In this document: in pieces, positions 1-7,520 of the stretch
Position numbering within the stretch: the stretch's first letter is position 1
Layout of the letters: each line of letters starts with the position of its first letter
Translations under genes and position numbers: made by a program
Origin: Spirochaetia bacterium
GTDB lineage: Bacteria > Spirochaetota > Spirochaetia > Sphaerochaetales > Sphaerochaetaceae
DNA: 28,628 nucleotides
Direction of reading: 5' to 3'
Assembly: GCA_900769955.1 (NCBI GenBank)
Contig: CAAGIP010000112.1
Coordinates: forward strand, 1-28,628
The notes under the pieces: generated by a model
What the model was told of the DNA's origin: nothing
What the model saw: the letters and a program-made list of their open reading frames with translations, nothing else
Database searches by the model: none

Positions 1-1
1 C

Positions 2-325
2 AACCTCATGATCTTCCTTGACAACAACGGGCAGCAGCTGGACGGCTATGTTTCCGACATCATCCCCCAGCACGACCTGAAGGCACGCTATGCAAGCTTC
101 GGCCTGGAGACCTTTGAGATAAACGGTCACGACTTCAATGAGATAGCCGATGTGATCGAAAAGGCTAAGGAAATTAAGGATAAGGCAGTGTTCGTCATCA
201 TGAATACCGAAAAGAGCCATGGCTACATCCCCGGTGAGGGCGTTAAGTCCAATCACTCGATGCAGATAAACAGCGAGACCTGTGAAGAGGCCATTCAGGC
301 ACTCAGGAAAAGAGAGGAGGCATAA
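2..325 (+). CDS. Transketolase, N-terminal subunit (3' part only)
   Basis: This is the C-terminal end of the thiamine-diphosphate-binding subunit of a two-gene transketolase. The open frame runs in from outside the window, so the ATG at 8 is an internal methionine. The visible residues N-L-M-I-F-L-D-N-N-G-Q-Q-L-D-G match the family stretch after the TPP/Mg-binding motif, and H-G-x-x-x-E-G-V-K-S-N-H lies near the end. The enzyme moves two-carbon ketol units between sugar phosphates in the non-oxidative pentose phosphate pathway, in the cytosol. The next gene, two bases downstream, encodes the other half, so the two must be co-translated and assemble together. Split transketolases are common in anaerobes. 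Identification is firm; the sugar specificity cannot be read. Confidence 0.93.
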   Translation, partial: NLMIFLDNNGQQLDGYVSDIIPQHDLKARYASFGLETFEINGHDFNEIADVIEKAKEIKDKAVFVIMNTEKSHGYIPGEGVKSNHSMQINSETCEEAIQALRKREEA

Positions 326-327
326 GG

Positions 328-1272
328 ATGGCTTATACAAAAAGATCACACTATAAGGAAATCCTCATCGATGCGGTAAAGGATATAGCAAGGGAAGATG
401 ATAAGGTCGTCTTCCTCGATGCCGATCTTTCCTCATGTATCGGTTCAACTGCCTTCGAAAAGGAGTTCCCGGACCGCTTCTTCAACTGCGGTATTGCGGA
501 AGCCAACATGGTGGGTGTAGCCGCGGGACTTTCCTCAACCGGAATGGTTCCCTTCGTTCACTCCTTCGGCTGCTTTGCATCCCGCCGTGTCTATGACCAG
601 CTTTTTCTCTCTGTCGGATACGCAAAACAGCGTGTCATCGTCATCGGCTCAGACCCCGGAATCACGGCCCAGTACAACGGCGGAACACACATGCCTTTTG
701 AGGACATTGCCCTGATGAGACAGATTCCCGATATGGCTATCGTCGAGCCATCCGATGACTACTCACTCTACATGCTCACAAAAGCAGTCTATGAAAGCGG
801 TAAGGCCGCTTACATCAGAACACCGAGAAAGGGCATTGTCTACCGCTATGAGGAAGGAACTCCCATCGAACTTGGTAAGGCCAAAGTCCTCAGGGAAGGC
901 TCCGATGTCGCGATCATAGCCCTCGGTGTCCATATGGTGAACGAGAGCCTTAAGGCCGCCGAGCTTCTCAGGGAGAAGGGCATCAATGCCGAGGTAATCG
1001 ATCTGCTGACCATAAAGCCTATGGATGAGGAAACAGTACTTGCAACTGCAAAGAAATGCGGTAAGGTCCTTGTATGCGAGAACGGACGTTATGCAGGCGG
1101 CATCGGCGAAGCCATTGCAGCACTCCTTGTGAGAAACAATCCGGTTCCCATGGACTTTGTATGTGTGGGTGAGAAATTCGGAGAAGTCGGTAACCTGGCA
1201 TACCTTGCAAATGCATTCGGCTTCACTGCTGAAAACATAGCCGCAAAGGCTGAGGCTCTGACCGCCAGGTGA
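328..1272 (+). CDS. Transketolase, C-terminal subunit
   Basis: This 314-residue protein supplies the pyrimidine-binding and C-terminal domains of a split transketolase. The stretch G-I-A-E-A-N-M-V-G-V-A-A-G (about 56-67) carries the conserved glutamate (E58) that activates the thiamine cofactor. Residues about 5-165 form the pyrimidine domain and about 180-310 the transketolase C domain. The start ATG at 328 is preceded by GAGGAGG about 8 bases upstream and lies two bases after the N-subunit stop, so the subunits are made together. The length is typical of the family. Homologous pairs include 1-deoxyxylulose-5-phosphate synthase-like proteins, but the N-subunit remainder and the two-gene layout favour transketolase. 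Its stop codon overlaps the start of the DNA-repair gene that follows. Confidence 0.93.
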   Translation: MAYTKRSHYKEILIDAVKDIAREDDKVVFLDADLSSCIGSTAFEKEFPDRFFNCGIAEANMVGVAAGLSSTGMVPFVHSFGCFASRRVYDQLFLSVGYAKQRVIVIGSDPGITAQYNGGTHMPFEDIALMRQIPDMAIVEPSDDYSLYMLTKAVYESGKAAYIRTPRKGIVYRYEEGTPIELGKAKVLREGSDVAIIALGVHMVNESLKAAELLREKGINAEVIDLLTIKPMDEETVLATAKKCGKVLVCENGRYAGGIGEAIAALLVRNNPVPMDFVCVGEKFGEVGNLAYLANAFGFTAENIAAKAEALTAR

Positions 1273-1739
1273 CGGTTTCACTTTCCTCTCCCATCGGGAG
1301 AATATACATCACCGAAAAAGCGGGCTGGATAACGGAAGTCACCCTTTCGGAAAGGGAAGTGACCCATTCCACTCCGCTCCTCGATGATGCAGTCAGAGAA
1401 CTTAATGAATACTTTGAGGGAGAGAGACGTGTCTTCTCTCTCCCTGTTTCAATAAATGCACTGACACCTTTTCAGCAGAAGGTCCTTTATGCATGCGCCC
1501 TGATCCCGTACGGAGAAACCAGAACCTACGGTGATATCGCCCGAATGATGGGCAGTCCCAAAGCTTCTCGTGCAGTGGGAGGTGCACTCCATATCAATCC
1601 ATGCTTCATAATAATTCCCTGCCACAGGGTGGTGTCATCCTCTTCCCTCGGAGGTTTCGGTTTCGGTACCGAAGTTAAGGAAAAACTGCTTTCACTTGAA
1701 AAAGCGCAAAAAGCGTCGAGCGGCCCTGATATCTCCTGA
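1269..1739 (+). CDS. ogt: Methylated-DNA--protein-cysteine methyltransferase (Ogt type)
   Basis: This suicide repair protein takes alkyl groups from O6-alkylguanine in DNA onto its own cysteine. The active site P-C-H-R-V is at 117-121 (acceptor C118). It is preceded by the R-A-V-G-G-A-L-H-x-N-P segment that holds the DNA-binding arginine and Asn hinge, and followed by G-G-F-G-F-G-x-x-x-K-x-x-L-L-x-L-E. The length of 156 residues is normal for the Ogt class, with no Ada-type N-terminal zinc domain. The start is GTG at 1269, overlapping the transketolase stop as GTGA, which implies translational coupling. An AraC-type regulator follows 29 bases downstream. Its place behind a central-metabolism gene pair is unusual and suggests it is made constitutively rather than only after damage. 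Confidence 0.95.
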   Translation: MTVSLSSPIGRIYITEKAGWITEVTLSEREVTHSTPLLDDAVRELNEYFEGERRVFSLPVSINALTPFQQKVLYACALIPYGETRTYGDIARMMGSPKASRAVGGALHINPCFIIIPCHRVVSSSSLGGFGFGTEVKEKLLSLEKAQKASSGPDIS

Positions 1740-1768
1740 TATACGCTTCCTGACGTAAGGAGATTGTA

Positions 1769-2635
1769 ATGGACAGGGAAATAATGGCCGTACAGAGGAT
1801 GCAGGACTTTATCCGTGAAAACCTTTCGCGGGAAATAACCCTCTCTGATCTATCAGAAGTGTCGTTCTATTCCCCGTGGCATGCCCACAGACTTTTCAGA
1901 GCGTATACCGGTGTATCCGTCGGAAAGTACATAAGGTCCTTAAGACTCAGCGAAGCTGCAGTAAGGCTGAGGGATGAGGATGTGAGCGTGACGGAAGTGT
2001 CGCTTGAATCAGGATTTGATTCGGTTGACGGCTTCCAGCGGGCTTTCAGGAATGAGTTCAGCGTCAATCCGGGTGCATATTCCAGAAATCCTATACCGAT
2101 CCCCTTATTCATCCCGTATGGGGTGAGTTACCGACAGAGTAAGGAGAAAAAGGTAATGAAAGAGTTTCAGAACGTGTTCGTCTCCCTCGTTGAGAAGGAA
2201 GAGCGGAAGGTGATCATCAGGCGCGGAAGGAAGGCGGATGAGTATTTCTCATATTGCGCTGAAGTGGGATGTGATGTATGGGGAATCCTTAAAAGCATGG
2301 CATGCGAACCCGTATGTCTCTATCTTCCTTCAAAGTATATCAAGCCCGGGACATCATCCTACGTTCAGGGTGTGGAAAAGCCACTCTGCTACGATGGTCC
2401 CGTCCCGGAAGGCTTCGATGTAATAACTCTTCCGAAAACATCATACCTGATGTTCCAGGGTGAACCGTTTGCCGAAGAGGACTATGAGGAGGCAATCATC
2501 GCAGTGAAGCAGAGCATGGATAAATATGATCCCTCGATCCTCGGCTATGAGTTTACCGATAATGAGCCCCGCATCCAGCTTGAACCGATCGGAAAGCGCG
2601 GTTACATCGAACTCAGGGCAGTTGAGAAGATCTGA
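1769..2635 (+). CDS. AraC-family regulator with GyrI-like ligand-binding domain
   Basis: This 288-residue transcription factor has an N-terminal AraC-type double helix-turn-helix (about 8-106) and a C-terminal GyrI/SOUL-like small-molecule-binding domain (about 130-287), the layout of the Rob/SoxS-related multidrug and toxic-compound sensors. The HTH region contains the conserved S-G-F-x-S-x-x-x-F-x-R-A-F-R and F-x-x-N-P-G-A-Y segments of the second helix pair. The ATG at 1769 has a good Shine-Dalgarno (TAAGGAGAT) at normal spacing. It lies 29 bases behind ogt, and a strong terminator follows, so it is the last gene of the transketolase operon. It may control a detoxification or efflux gene elsewhere. 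No Ada-type methyl acceptor is present, so it is not the missing half of an Ada protein. The ligand is unknown. Confidence 0.88.
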   Translation: MDREIMAVQRMQDFIRENLSREITLSDLSEVSFYSPWHAHRLFRAYTGVSVGKYIRSLRLSEAAVRLRDEDVSVTEVSLESGFDSVDGFQRAFRNEFSVNPGAYSRNPIPIPLFIPYGVSYRQSKEKKVMKEFQNVFVSLVEKEERKVIIRRGRKADEYFSYCAEVGCDVWGILKSMACEPVCLYLPSKYIKPGTSSYVQGVEKPLCYDGPVPEGFDVITLPKTSYLMFQGEPFAEEDYEEAIIAVKQSMDKYDPSILGYEFTDNEPRIQLEPIGKRGYIELRAVEKI

Positions 2636-2640
2636 ATCAC

Positions 2641-2668
2641 TCAGGGGCAGGAATGCCCCTGAATTTTA
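2641..2668 (+). terminator. Rho-independent terminator after the AraC/GyrI gene
   Basis: A perfect 9-bp stem TCAGGGGCA/TGCCCCTGA (2641-2649 with 2654-2662) with a GGAA tetraloop is followed by ATTTTAT. It starts five bases after the regulator's stop and separates the transketolase operon from the sulfatase/ABC operon. Confidence 0.9.
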
Positions 2669-2681
2669 TATAAATAAAAAG

Positions 2682-2710
2682 TTGACAAATACATAAAACG
2701 CTCTGATACT
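2682..2710 (+). promoter_or_regulatory. Sigma-70-type promoter of the sulfatase-LacI-ABC operon
   Basis: A consensus -35 TTGACA (2682-2687), a 17-bp spacer and a -10 GATACT (2705-2710, four of six consensus bases). The predicted transcription start is near 2717, inside the palindrome at 2714-2731. This gives a leader of about 24 bases with an AGGAG ribosome site at 2731-2735. Confidence 0.75.
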
Positions 2711-2713
2711 GGA

Positions 2714-2731
2714 TATACACACGAGTGTATA
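2714..2731 (+). promoter_or_regulatory. Palindromic operator, probable LacI-family site
   Basis: TATACACACGAGTGTATA is an 18-bp inverted repeat matching at 8 of 9 base pairs around a central CG. LacI-family operators typically centre on CpG, where the hinge-helix leucine inserts; the LacI protein encoded 1.5 kb downstream has a standard hinge (Y-R-P-S-P-I-A-R-A-L). The palindrome covers the predicted transcription start and abuts the ribosome-binding site, so bound repressor would block initiation. The link to this repressor is inferred from position and symmetry. Confidence 0.7.
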
Positions 2732-2740
2732 GGAGTGTTT

Positions 2741-4276
2741 ATGGATCCTAAGAGACAGATAGTCTTTATCATGACCGATACTACCAGATGGGATATGGTA
2801 GGATGCTATGGTTATCCCGATATGAAGACCCCGGAGCTTGATAAGCTTGCATCAGAGGGTGTCAGGTACAATAAGGCTTATTCCTGTCAGCCTGTATGCG
2901 GACCGGCGCGCAGTGCCATCTTTACTGGAAGATTCCCCCACTCAAACGGAAGCTTCACGAACTGCGTTCCCCTTTGGGCAAACGTGAAGACGATAGGTGA
3001 GTACCTCCAGCCTAAGGGTATAAGCACCGCATATATCGGTAAGTGGCATCTGGACGGAGGTGACTACTTCGGTAATGGAGTATGCCCGGCCGGATATGAC
3101 AAAGATTACTGGTATGATATGAGATGCTACCTTGAGGAGCTCAGTGAGGAGGACAGGAGAAAGTCCAGACGCGAGAGCGCATCACTTGAGAACGGAGGAA
3201 TCGAGGCTGATTTCACATTTGCCCACAGGATCGCGGACAGAGCAATAAACTTCCTTGAACGTGATAAGGACAAGGACTTCTTCCTGGTGGTAAGCATGGA
3301 TGAACCCCATCAGCCTTACCTGTGCCCCGAACCCTATGCCAGCATGTATGAAGGTTATGAGCTTCCGATCACGCCAAGTTACTATGACACACTTGAGGAT
3401 AAGCCTGAACTGGAGAGGCTCTGGGCCGGTGACAACCTCAATGAAGACAAGTCGTCCCTTAAGATAAAGCCGCAGCTTTTCCTCGGATGCAACAGCTTTG
3501 CGGACCATGAGATCGGAAGAGTGATAGACAAAGTAAGGGAGGTCGCTCCCGATGCCATGATCATATACACATCAGATCATGGTGAGGCACTCGGTGCCCA
3601 CTCACTTTCCCTCAAAGGACCAAGTGTCTATGAGGAAATTGCCCACATTCCAATGATAATAAAGGGCGGTGCCTACATGAAGACTCCGGAAGGAAAGGTT
3701 TATGACCATGTAACCAGCCATATCGATCTCGTACCCACTTTCCTTGATTACTACGGCTTCCCCGTCCCCGGTGAGCTGAACGGTATATCGATGAGACCGA
3801 TCATTGAGAATCCTGATGGTGAAAAACTGCATGATGTGGTATTCACCGAGTTCCACCGCTATGAACAGGATCATGACGGTTTCGGCGGGCTTCAGTTCAT
3901 GAGGGCCGCGATAAGTGATGAAGCAAAACTTGCAATCCATCTGATGGATAAGGATGAGCTTTTTGATACCGTAAAAGACCCATATGAGCTTAAGAACCAT
4001 ATCGAGGATCCTGAGTATGCAAAAGTAAGGGATAAGCTCCATGAGGATATCCTTGACATGATGAACCGCACCCGTGATCCCTTCAGGGGATACCAGTGGA
4101 GGTGCAGGAGCTGGAACCGTGATAAGTATTCCCCTGAATGGGAGTGTGACGGTTACACAAGACAGAAGGTAACTGAGCCGGGTGAGCTTCAGGAGCTCGA
4201 CTACGATACGGGTATGCCGATCACGGAGTTTGTCAGGTATAAGAAGAAGTATAAGAAGCCGGCAGGAACCGTATGA
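2741..4276 (+). CDS. Cytoplasmic Cys-type sulfatase (alkaline phosphatase superfamily)
   Basis: This 511-residue sulfatase hydrolyses a sulfate ester, probably on a sugar. The signature C-G-P-A-R (53-57) followed by S-A-I-F-T-G supplies the cysteine (C53) that must be oxidised to formylglycine by a maturase. Metal ligands are seen in M-T-D-T-T (11-15) and in Y-T-S-D-H-G-E-A-L-G-A-H near 277-288. There is no signal peptide: the chain opens directly with the first beta strand, so it should act in the cytosol. ATG 2741 is chosen because AGGAG (2731-2735) sits five bases upstream; an in-frame GTG at 2735 lies within that ribosome site. It is the first gene of a LacI-regulated ABC sugar transport operon, which suggests an imported sulfated saccharide as substrate. 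Phosphonate or phosphodiester hydrolases share this fold, so the exact reaction is inferred. Confidence 0.88.
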   Translation: MDPKRQIVFIMTDTTRWDMVGCYGYPDMKTPELDKLASEGVRYNKAYSCQPVCGPARSAIFTGRFPHSNGSFTNCVPLWANVKTIGEYLQPKGISTAYIGKWHLDGGDYFGNGVCPAGYDKDYWYDMRCYLEELSEEDRRKSRRESASLENGGIEADFTFAHRIADRAINFLERDKDKDFFLVVSMDEPHQPYLCPEPYASMYEGYELPITPSYYDTLEDKPELERLWAGDNLNEDKSSLKIKPQLFLGCNSFADHEIGRVIDKVREVAPDAMIIYTSDHGEALGAHSLSLKGPSVYEEIAHIPMIIKGGAYMKTPEGKVYDHVTSHIDLVPTFLDYYGFPVPGELNGISMRPIIENPDGEKLHDVVFTEFHRYEQDHDGFGGLQFMRAAISDEAKLAIHLMDKDELFDTVKDPYELKNHIEDPEYAKVRDKLHEDILDMMNRTRDPFRGYQWRCRSWNRDKYSPEWECDGYTRQKVTEPGELQELDYDTGMPITEFVRYKKKYKKPAGTV

Positions 4277-5247
4277 AGAGTGTGACAAGGAAGGACATTG
4301 CCATTGAGGCCGGTGTCAGCGAGACCATTGTAAGCTACGTCATCAATGGTAACAGGTATGTGGATGCCGAAAAGAAAAAGCGTGTGCTTGAAGCAGTTGA
4401 AAAACTTGGTTACAGACCAAGTCCGATTGCACGCGCCCTTAAGGGTAAAACCAGCAACCACGTACTGTTCATCGCCGATGATATGATGAGTGAGTACTTC
4501 GGCATCATCATCGGTGAGATGGAAAAGCGTCTCAGCGGTAAGGGGTATATGATCTCGCTTTCTGCCGACAAGGGTGATCCTTCCTTTGTAAGAAGGGTGC
4601 TGGACTGGAACTTTGACGGTGTCATCGTAGGTTCAAAGACTATGGACAACTCTTCCATTCAGGCACTCATATCTTCCGGTATCCCGACAGTGATACTTGC
4701 GATCAATGAGTATCCGGTTTTTGAAGGACGCTATGGGATCATTTACACGGGTCTTAAGAAAGGTGCAATCGATGCGGTTAAGACGATGAGGAAGACCGGA
4801 CGGAAAAAGATTGCCTTCGCAGACTCTCTTTCAGCAAAAGGTGTCATGAGCACGGACTACCGTTATCAGGGATACTCTGAGAGCGTGGAAGAGCAGCTTG
4901 TCATAAGCGGGGCATCATCCCAGGAGGAACTGGAGATAAAAGTAAGGGATATGTACCGAAGGGAGCACTTCGACGGACTCCTTGCCAGAACTGACACTGT
5001 AGCCCTTTGTGCGATAAAGGCACTTAAGGACATCGGTGTTGAAGTGCCGGGAGATGTATCCGTCATCGGCTTCAATAACTCAAAGATGTGTGAGTACACA
5101 TCCCCGACACTCTCCAGTGTCAGGATAAGACAGGATCTGATTGCGGAAAGTGCTCTCAGCCTTCTGCTCAGGATCCGTGATGAAGAACAGGACACCGTTC
5201 TGAAAGCTGAACTCAGGACGGAACTGATAACAAGAGAAAGCTTATAA
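4273..5247 (+). CDS. LacI-family transcriptional repressor
   Basis: This 324-residue repressor has an N-terminal HTH (T-R-K-D-I-A-I-E-A-G-V-S-E-T-I-V-S-Y-V-I-N-G, about 5-26), the hinge G-Y-R-P-S-P-I-A-R-A-L (46-56) and a periplasmic-binding-protein-like sugar sensor domain (about 60-324). Near the end, S-V-I-G-F-N-N-S and the stretch S-P-x-L-S-S-V-R are typical. Its ATG overlaps the sulfatase stop (ATGA, 4273-4276), giving translational coupling. It is therefore part of the operon it most likely controls, through the palindrome at 2714-2731: a self-regulating circuit released by the imported or desulfated sugar. Its inducer cannot be identified from the sequence. Confidence 0.94.
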   Translation: MKSVTRKDIAIEAGVSETIVSYVINGNRYVDAEKKKRVLEAVEKLGYRPSPIARALKGKTSNHVLFIADDMMSEYFGIIIGEMEKRLSGKGYMISLSADKGDPSFVRRVLDWNFDGVIVGSKTMDNSSIQALISSGIPTVILAINEYPVFEGRYGIIYTGLKKGAIDAVKTMRKTGRKKIAFADSLSAKGVMSTDYRYQGYSESVEEQLVISGASSQEELEIKVRDMYRREHFDGLLARTDTVALCAIKALKDIGVEVPGDVSVIGFNNSKMCEYTSPTLSSVRIRQDLIAESALSLLLRIRDEEQDTVLKAELRTELITRESL

Positions 5248-5274
5248 AAAGGAACAAAAAGGAGGTTCATTTTT

Positions 5275-6549
5275 ATGAAGAAGTTTTTAGCAGTGATGAC
5301 AGTGGCACTCCTTGCCATGTCTCTCTTTGCAGGTGGATCGGCAGAGAAGGCCGATGATGCACAGGTTACCCTGAAGATCGCAAACTATGCAGTTCTTGAG
5401 CAGGGGTACATCCCCTTCTGGGAAGGTGTTAAGTCCGGTTTTGAAGCCAAGTATCCCAACTATAAGATTGAGTGGGTTACTGCTCCCTACGGCGAGATCG
5501 TGAACCAGGTCATCAACATGGCAGGTGGCGGAGACAGAGTGGATGTCATCTTCTCTGAAAACAGCTGGGTTCCCGGATTTGAGGATGCAGGTCTTGCGGC
5601 TCCTGTTGATGAGATTCTGAGCAAGTCTTTCATCGATGATATATATCCGAGTGTTCTTGCAGACTTCGAGATCAACGGTAAGGCATATGGTGTTCCCCTC
5701 TACATCACACCTTACGTTCTTTATTATAACAAGGATCTCTTCGTTCAGGCAGGTCTTGATCCCGAGTGTCCTCCCACCACATATGATGAGATGCTCCAGT
5801 ATGCTGAGAAGCTGTCAAAGCTGACGGATAAGAATGGCAACAAGGTTTATGCTTTTGGTCAGACAACCGCAAGCGTACCTATTTCCGGCAGTGCACTGAC
5901 GGCAATGGTATTCAACTTCGGCGGACAGGTACTTGATGAAAACGGAAAGCTCAGTGTTGACAATGAAGGCTTCCGCCAGGCATTTGAGATGCTTAAGGTT
6001 CTTGATGACAGAGGTTATAACCCTCAGAATGCAAAGCTGAAGGATCTCAGAAATCTTTTCGCACTTGGTCAGCTTGCCATGTACTACGATCAGAGCTGGG
6101 GCTTCAACGGAGTCAGTTCGATCAATCCTGAGGCAAAGAACTTTGCTGCTTCCGCTGCTCCCCTCAAGGGCGGAAACGGTAATGGTGAGTCCCTCATGAG
6201 CGCACACTGCTTCGTACTCGTCGATAACGGTGAGGCTCACAACAAGGCTGTTGATGCCTTTGTCCAGTATGTCATCAGTGCAGACACACTCAGTGACTAT
6301 CTTGCCAACGTAACTCCTGCATATCCTGCAACCTATTCCATGGAAGGCATGCCGGGTGTTGCCGACAACCCGATTCTCAAGGGCGCTGCAAGCTCTGTTT
6401 CGAAGGTAAAACACCAAGTGACTGTACCAGCTCTCAATGACCTTAACCTTGAGCTTACGACACTGGCTCAGGCAGTAACGGTCAGTGACAAGAGTGTTGA
6501 CCAGGCGATTGCCGAATTCAAGAAAGCAGCAGCACTTAAGCTGCAGTGA
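5275..6549 (+). CDS. ABC transporter sugar-binding protein (family 1 / MalE-UgpB type)
   Basis: This 424-residue extracytoplasmic solute-binding protein captures a carbohydrate for the two permeases encoded next. The signal peptide (about 1-19: K-K then a hydrophobic core ending S-L-F-A) precedes mature G-G-S-A-E-K. There is no lipobox cysteine, so it is predicted to be a soluble periplasmic protein rather than a lipoprotein. Family features include the central A-Y-G-V-P-L-Y-x-x-x-x-x-L-Y-Y-N-K-D-L-F motif (about 137-157) and the later G-x-x-A-M-Y-Y-D-Q-S-W segment. AGGAGG (5260-5265) lies nine bases before the ATG. A GC-rich hairpin at 6561-6582 directly follows and may protect this message segment. 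The ligand is probably an oligosaccharide, plausibly sulfated given the first gene of the operon. Confidence 0.93.
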   Translation: MKKFLAVMTVALLAMSLFAGGSAEKADDAQVTLKIANYAVLEQGYIPFWEGVKSGFEAKYPNYKIEWVTAPYGEIVNQVINMAGGGDRVDVIFSENSWVPGFEDAGLAAPVDEILSKSFIDDIYPSVLADFEINGKAYGVPLYITPYVLYYNKDLFVQAGLDPECPPTTYDEMLQYAEKLSKLTDKNGNKVYAFGQTTASVPISGSALTAMVFNFGGQVLDENGKLSVDNEGFRQAFEMLKVLDDRGYNPQNAKLKDLRNLFALGQLAMYYDQSWGFNGVSSINPEAKNFAASAAPLKGGNGNGESLMSAHCFVLVDNGEAHNKAVDAFVQYVISADTLSDYLANVTPAYPATYSMEGMPGVADNPILKGAASSVSKVKHQVTVPALNDLNLELTTLAQAVTVSDKSVDQAIAEFKKAAALKLQ

Positions 6550-6560
6550 TCTATCCTTTA

Positions 6561-6582
6561 CCGGCAGGGTTTATCCTGCCGG
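6561..6582 (+). promoter_or_regulatory. Intercistronic hairpin between binding-protein and permease genes
   Basis: A perfect 8-bp GC-rich stem CCGGCAGG/CCTGCCGG with loop GTTTAT lies 12 bases after the binding-protein stop. No T-run follows, so it should not terminate strongly. Such hairpins after binding-protein genes, as in malE-malF, stabilise the upstream mRNA so that more binding protein than permease is made. It also supports the permease start at 6602, since ATG 6584 lies directly against the stem. Confidence 0.75.
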
Positions 6583-6601
6583 TATGAAAGAGGAAAAACC
6601 C

Positions 6602-7510
6602 GTGAAAAAACTAAACTCCAAAGCTAAAGGAGACAGGATATATTCATTCTGCCTTCTGCTTCCCGCATTCATTCTGGCGCTGTGTTTTATTCTGATCCCG
6701 ATCGCTGACTCTGTGATAAAAAGCTTTCTGGACTATAAAGTTAAGAACATCATCAGCGGTAAGCCGGGTGTGTGGAACAACTTTGCAAACTACATAAAGC
6801 TGTTTGCATCAAATGCCCTGGGAAACGCTGTCGTGAATACCTTTGTTTTCGTTGTTTTTGTGATAGTCTTCCAGTTTATCCTTGGCATGGCGCTTGCTCT
6901 GGTTCTGAACTCAAACATAAAAGGCGCGAGGTTCTTCAGAAGCGTAATGATGACCCCCTGGGTTGTCCCCACCGTCATTTCCGCACTTATCTGGATGTGG
7001 CTCTTCCAGCCTCAATACGGGCTTGTGAAGTATCTGGTAAGTATTGTCACATTCGGGAAAGTCACGGATTTTGCCATGCTGAACCAGCCTGACACGGCAC
7101 TGGGCGGAGTAGGTATAGCCGCTCTCTGGAAGCAGATACCTCTCATGACACTTCTTCTGCTTGCCGGACTTCAGAATGTTCCTGATGACATTCAGGAGGC
7201 TGCCATGATCGACGGGGCATCAAAGACGAGACGCTTCTTTTCGATCACAATGCCGTATATGGCATCTGTGATAAAGATCGCTGTCAGTATGTCAATCATT
7301 GAGAACTTCAAGCAGTTCCCGCTTTTCTGGACGATGACTGGCGGCGGACCGGATGGAGCAACAACCAACCTAGCAATACTCTCATACCGTGAAGCGTTTG
7401 TCAGCATGAATCTTGGTTCCGGTGCTGCGGTAACCACTGTCTGGATGCTGCTCATGATGATTACTGTCGGTATATATAACAAGTGCTTCCGCACTTATGA
7501 TATGACGTAG
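6602..7510 (+). CDS. ABC sugar transporter permease 1 (MalF/UgpA type)
   Basis: This inner-membrane permease of about 302 residues has six predicted transmembrane helices. The first (F-C-L-L-L-P-A-F-I-L-A-L-C-F) begins near residue 16. The EAA loop that contacts the ATPase is E-A-A-M-I-D-G-A-S-K-T-R-R-F-F near residue 200. I chose GTG 6602, which has AAGAGG eight bases upstream; the in-frame ATG 6584 directly abuts a stable hairpin and has no ribosome site. It forms the channel together with the next gene. No ATPase gene follows in the operon, so a shared MsmX/MsiK-like ATPase encoded elsewhere is expected. Confidence 0.92.
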   Translation: MKKLNSKAKGDRIYSFCLLLPAFILALCFILIPIADSVIKSFLDYKVKNIISGKPGVWNNFANYIKLFASNALGNAVVNTFVFVVFVIVFQFILGMALALVLNSNIKGARFFRSVMMTPWVVPTVISALIWMWLFQPQYGLVKYLVSIVTFGKVTDFAMLNQPDTALGGVGIAALWKQIPLMTLLLLAGLQNVPDDIQEAAMIDGASKTRRFFSITMPYMASVIKIAVSMSIIENFKQFPLFWTMTGGGPDGATTNLAILSYREAFVSMNLGSGAAVTTVWMLLMMITVGIYNKCFRTYDMT

Positions 7511-7520
7511 GAGGAGTGAT

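Noticed and set aside
2735..2737. GTG 2735 as sulfatase start
   Set aside because: It lies at the end of the AGGAG ribosome site itself; ATG 2741 has the correct spacing.
3602..4288. Long minus-strand open frame of 228 codons opposite the sulfatase gene
   Set aside because: It is fully antisense to a gene with clear catalytic motifs, has no recognisable domain or ribosome site, and reflects codon bias of the true gene.
5815..6417. Minus-strand open frame of 200 codons opposite the ABC binding-protein gene
   Set aside because: Antisense shadow of a gene with firm family assignment; no motif of its own.
6584..6586. ATG 6584 as start of permease 1
   Set aside because: It directly abuts an 8-bp GC stem and has no ribosome site, while GTG 6602 has AAGAGG at eight bases.
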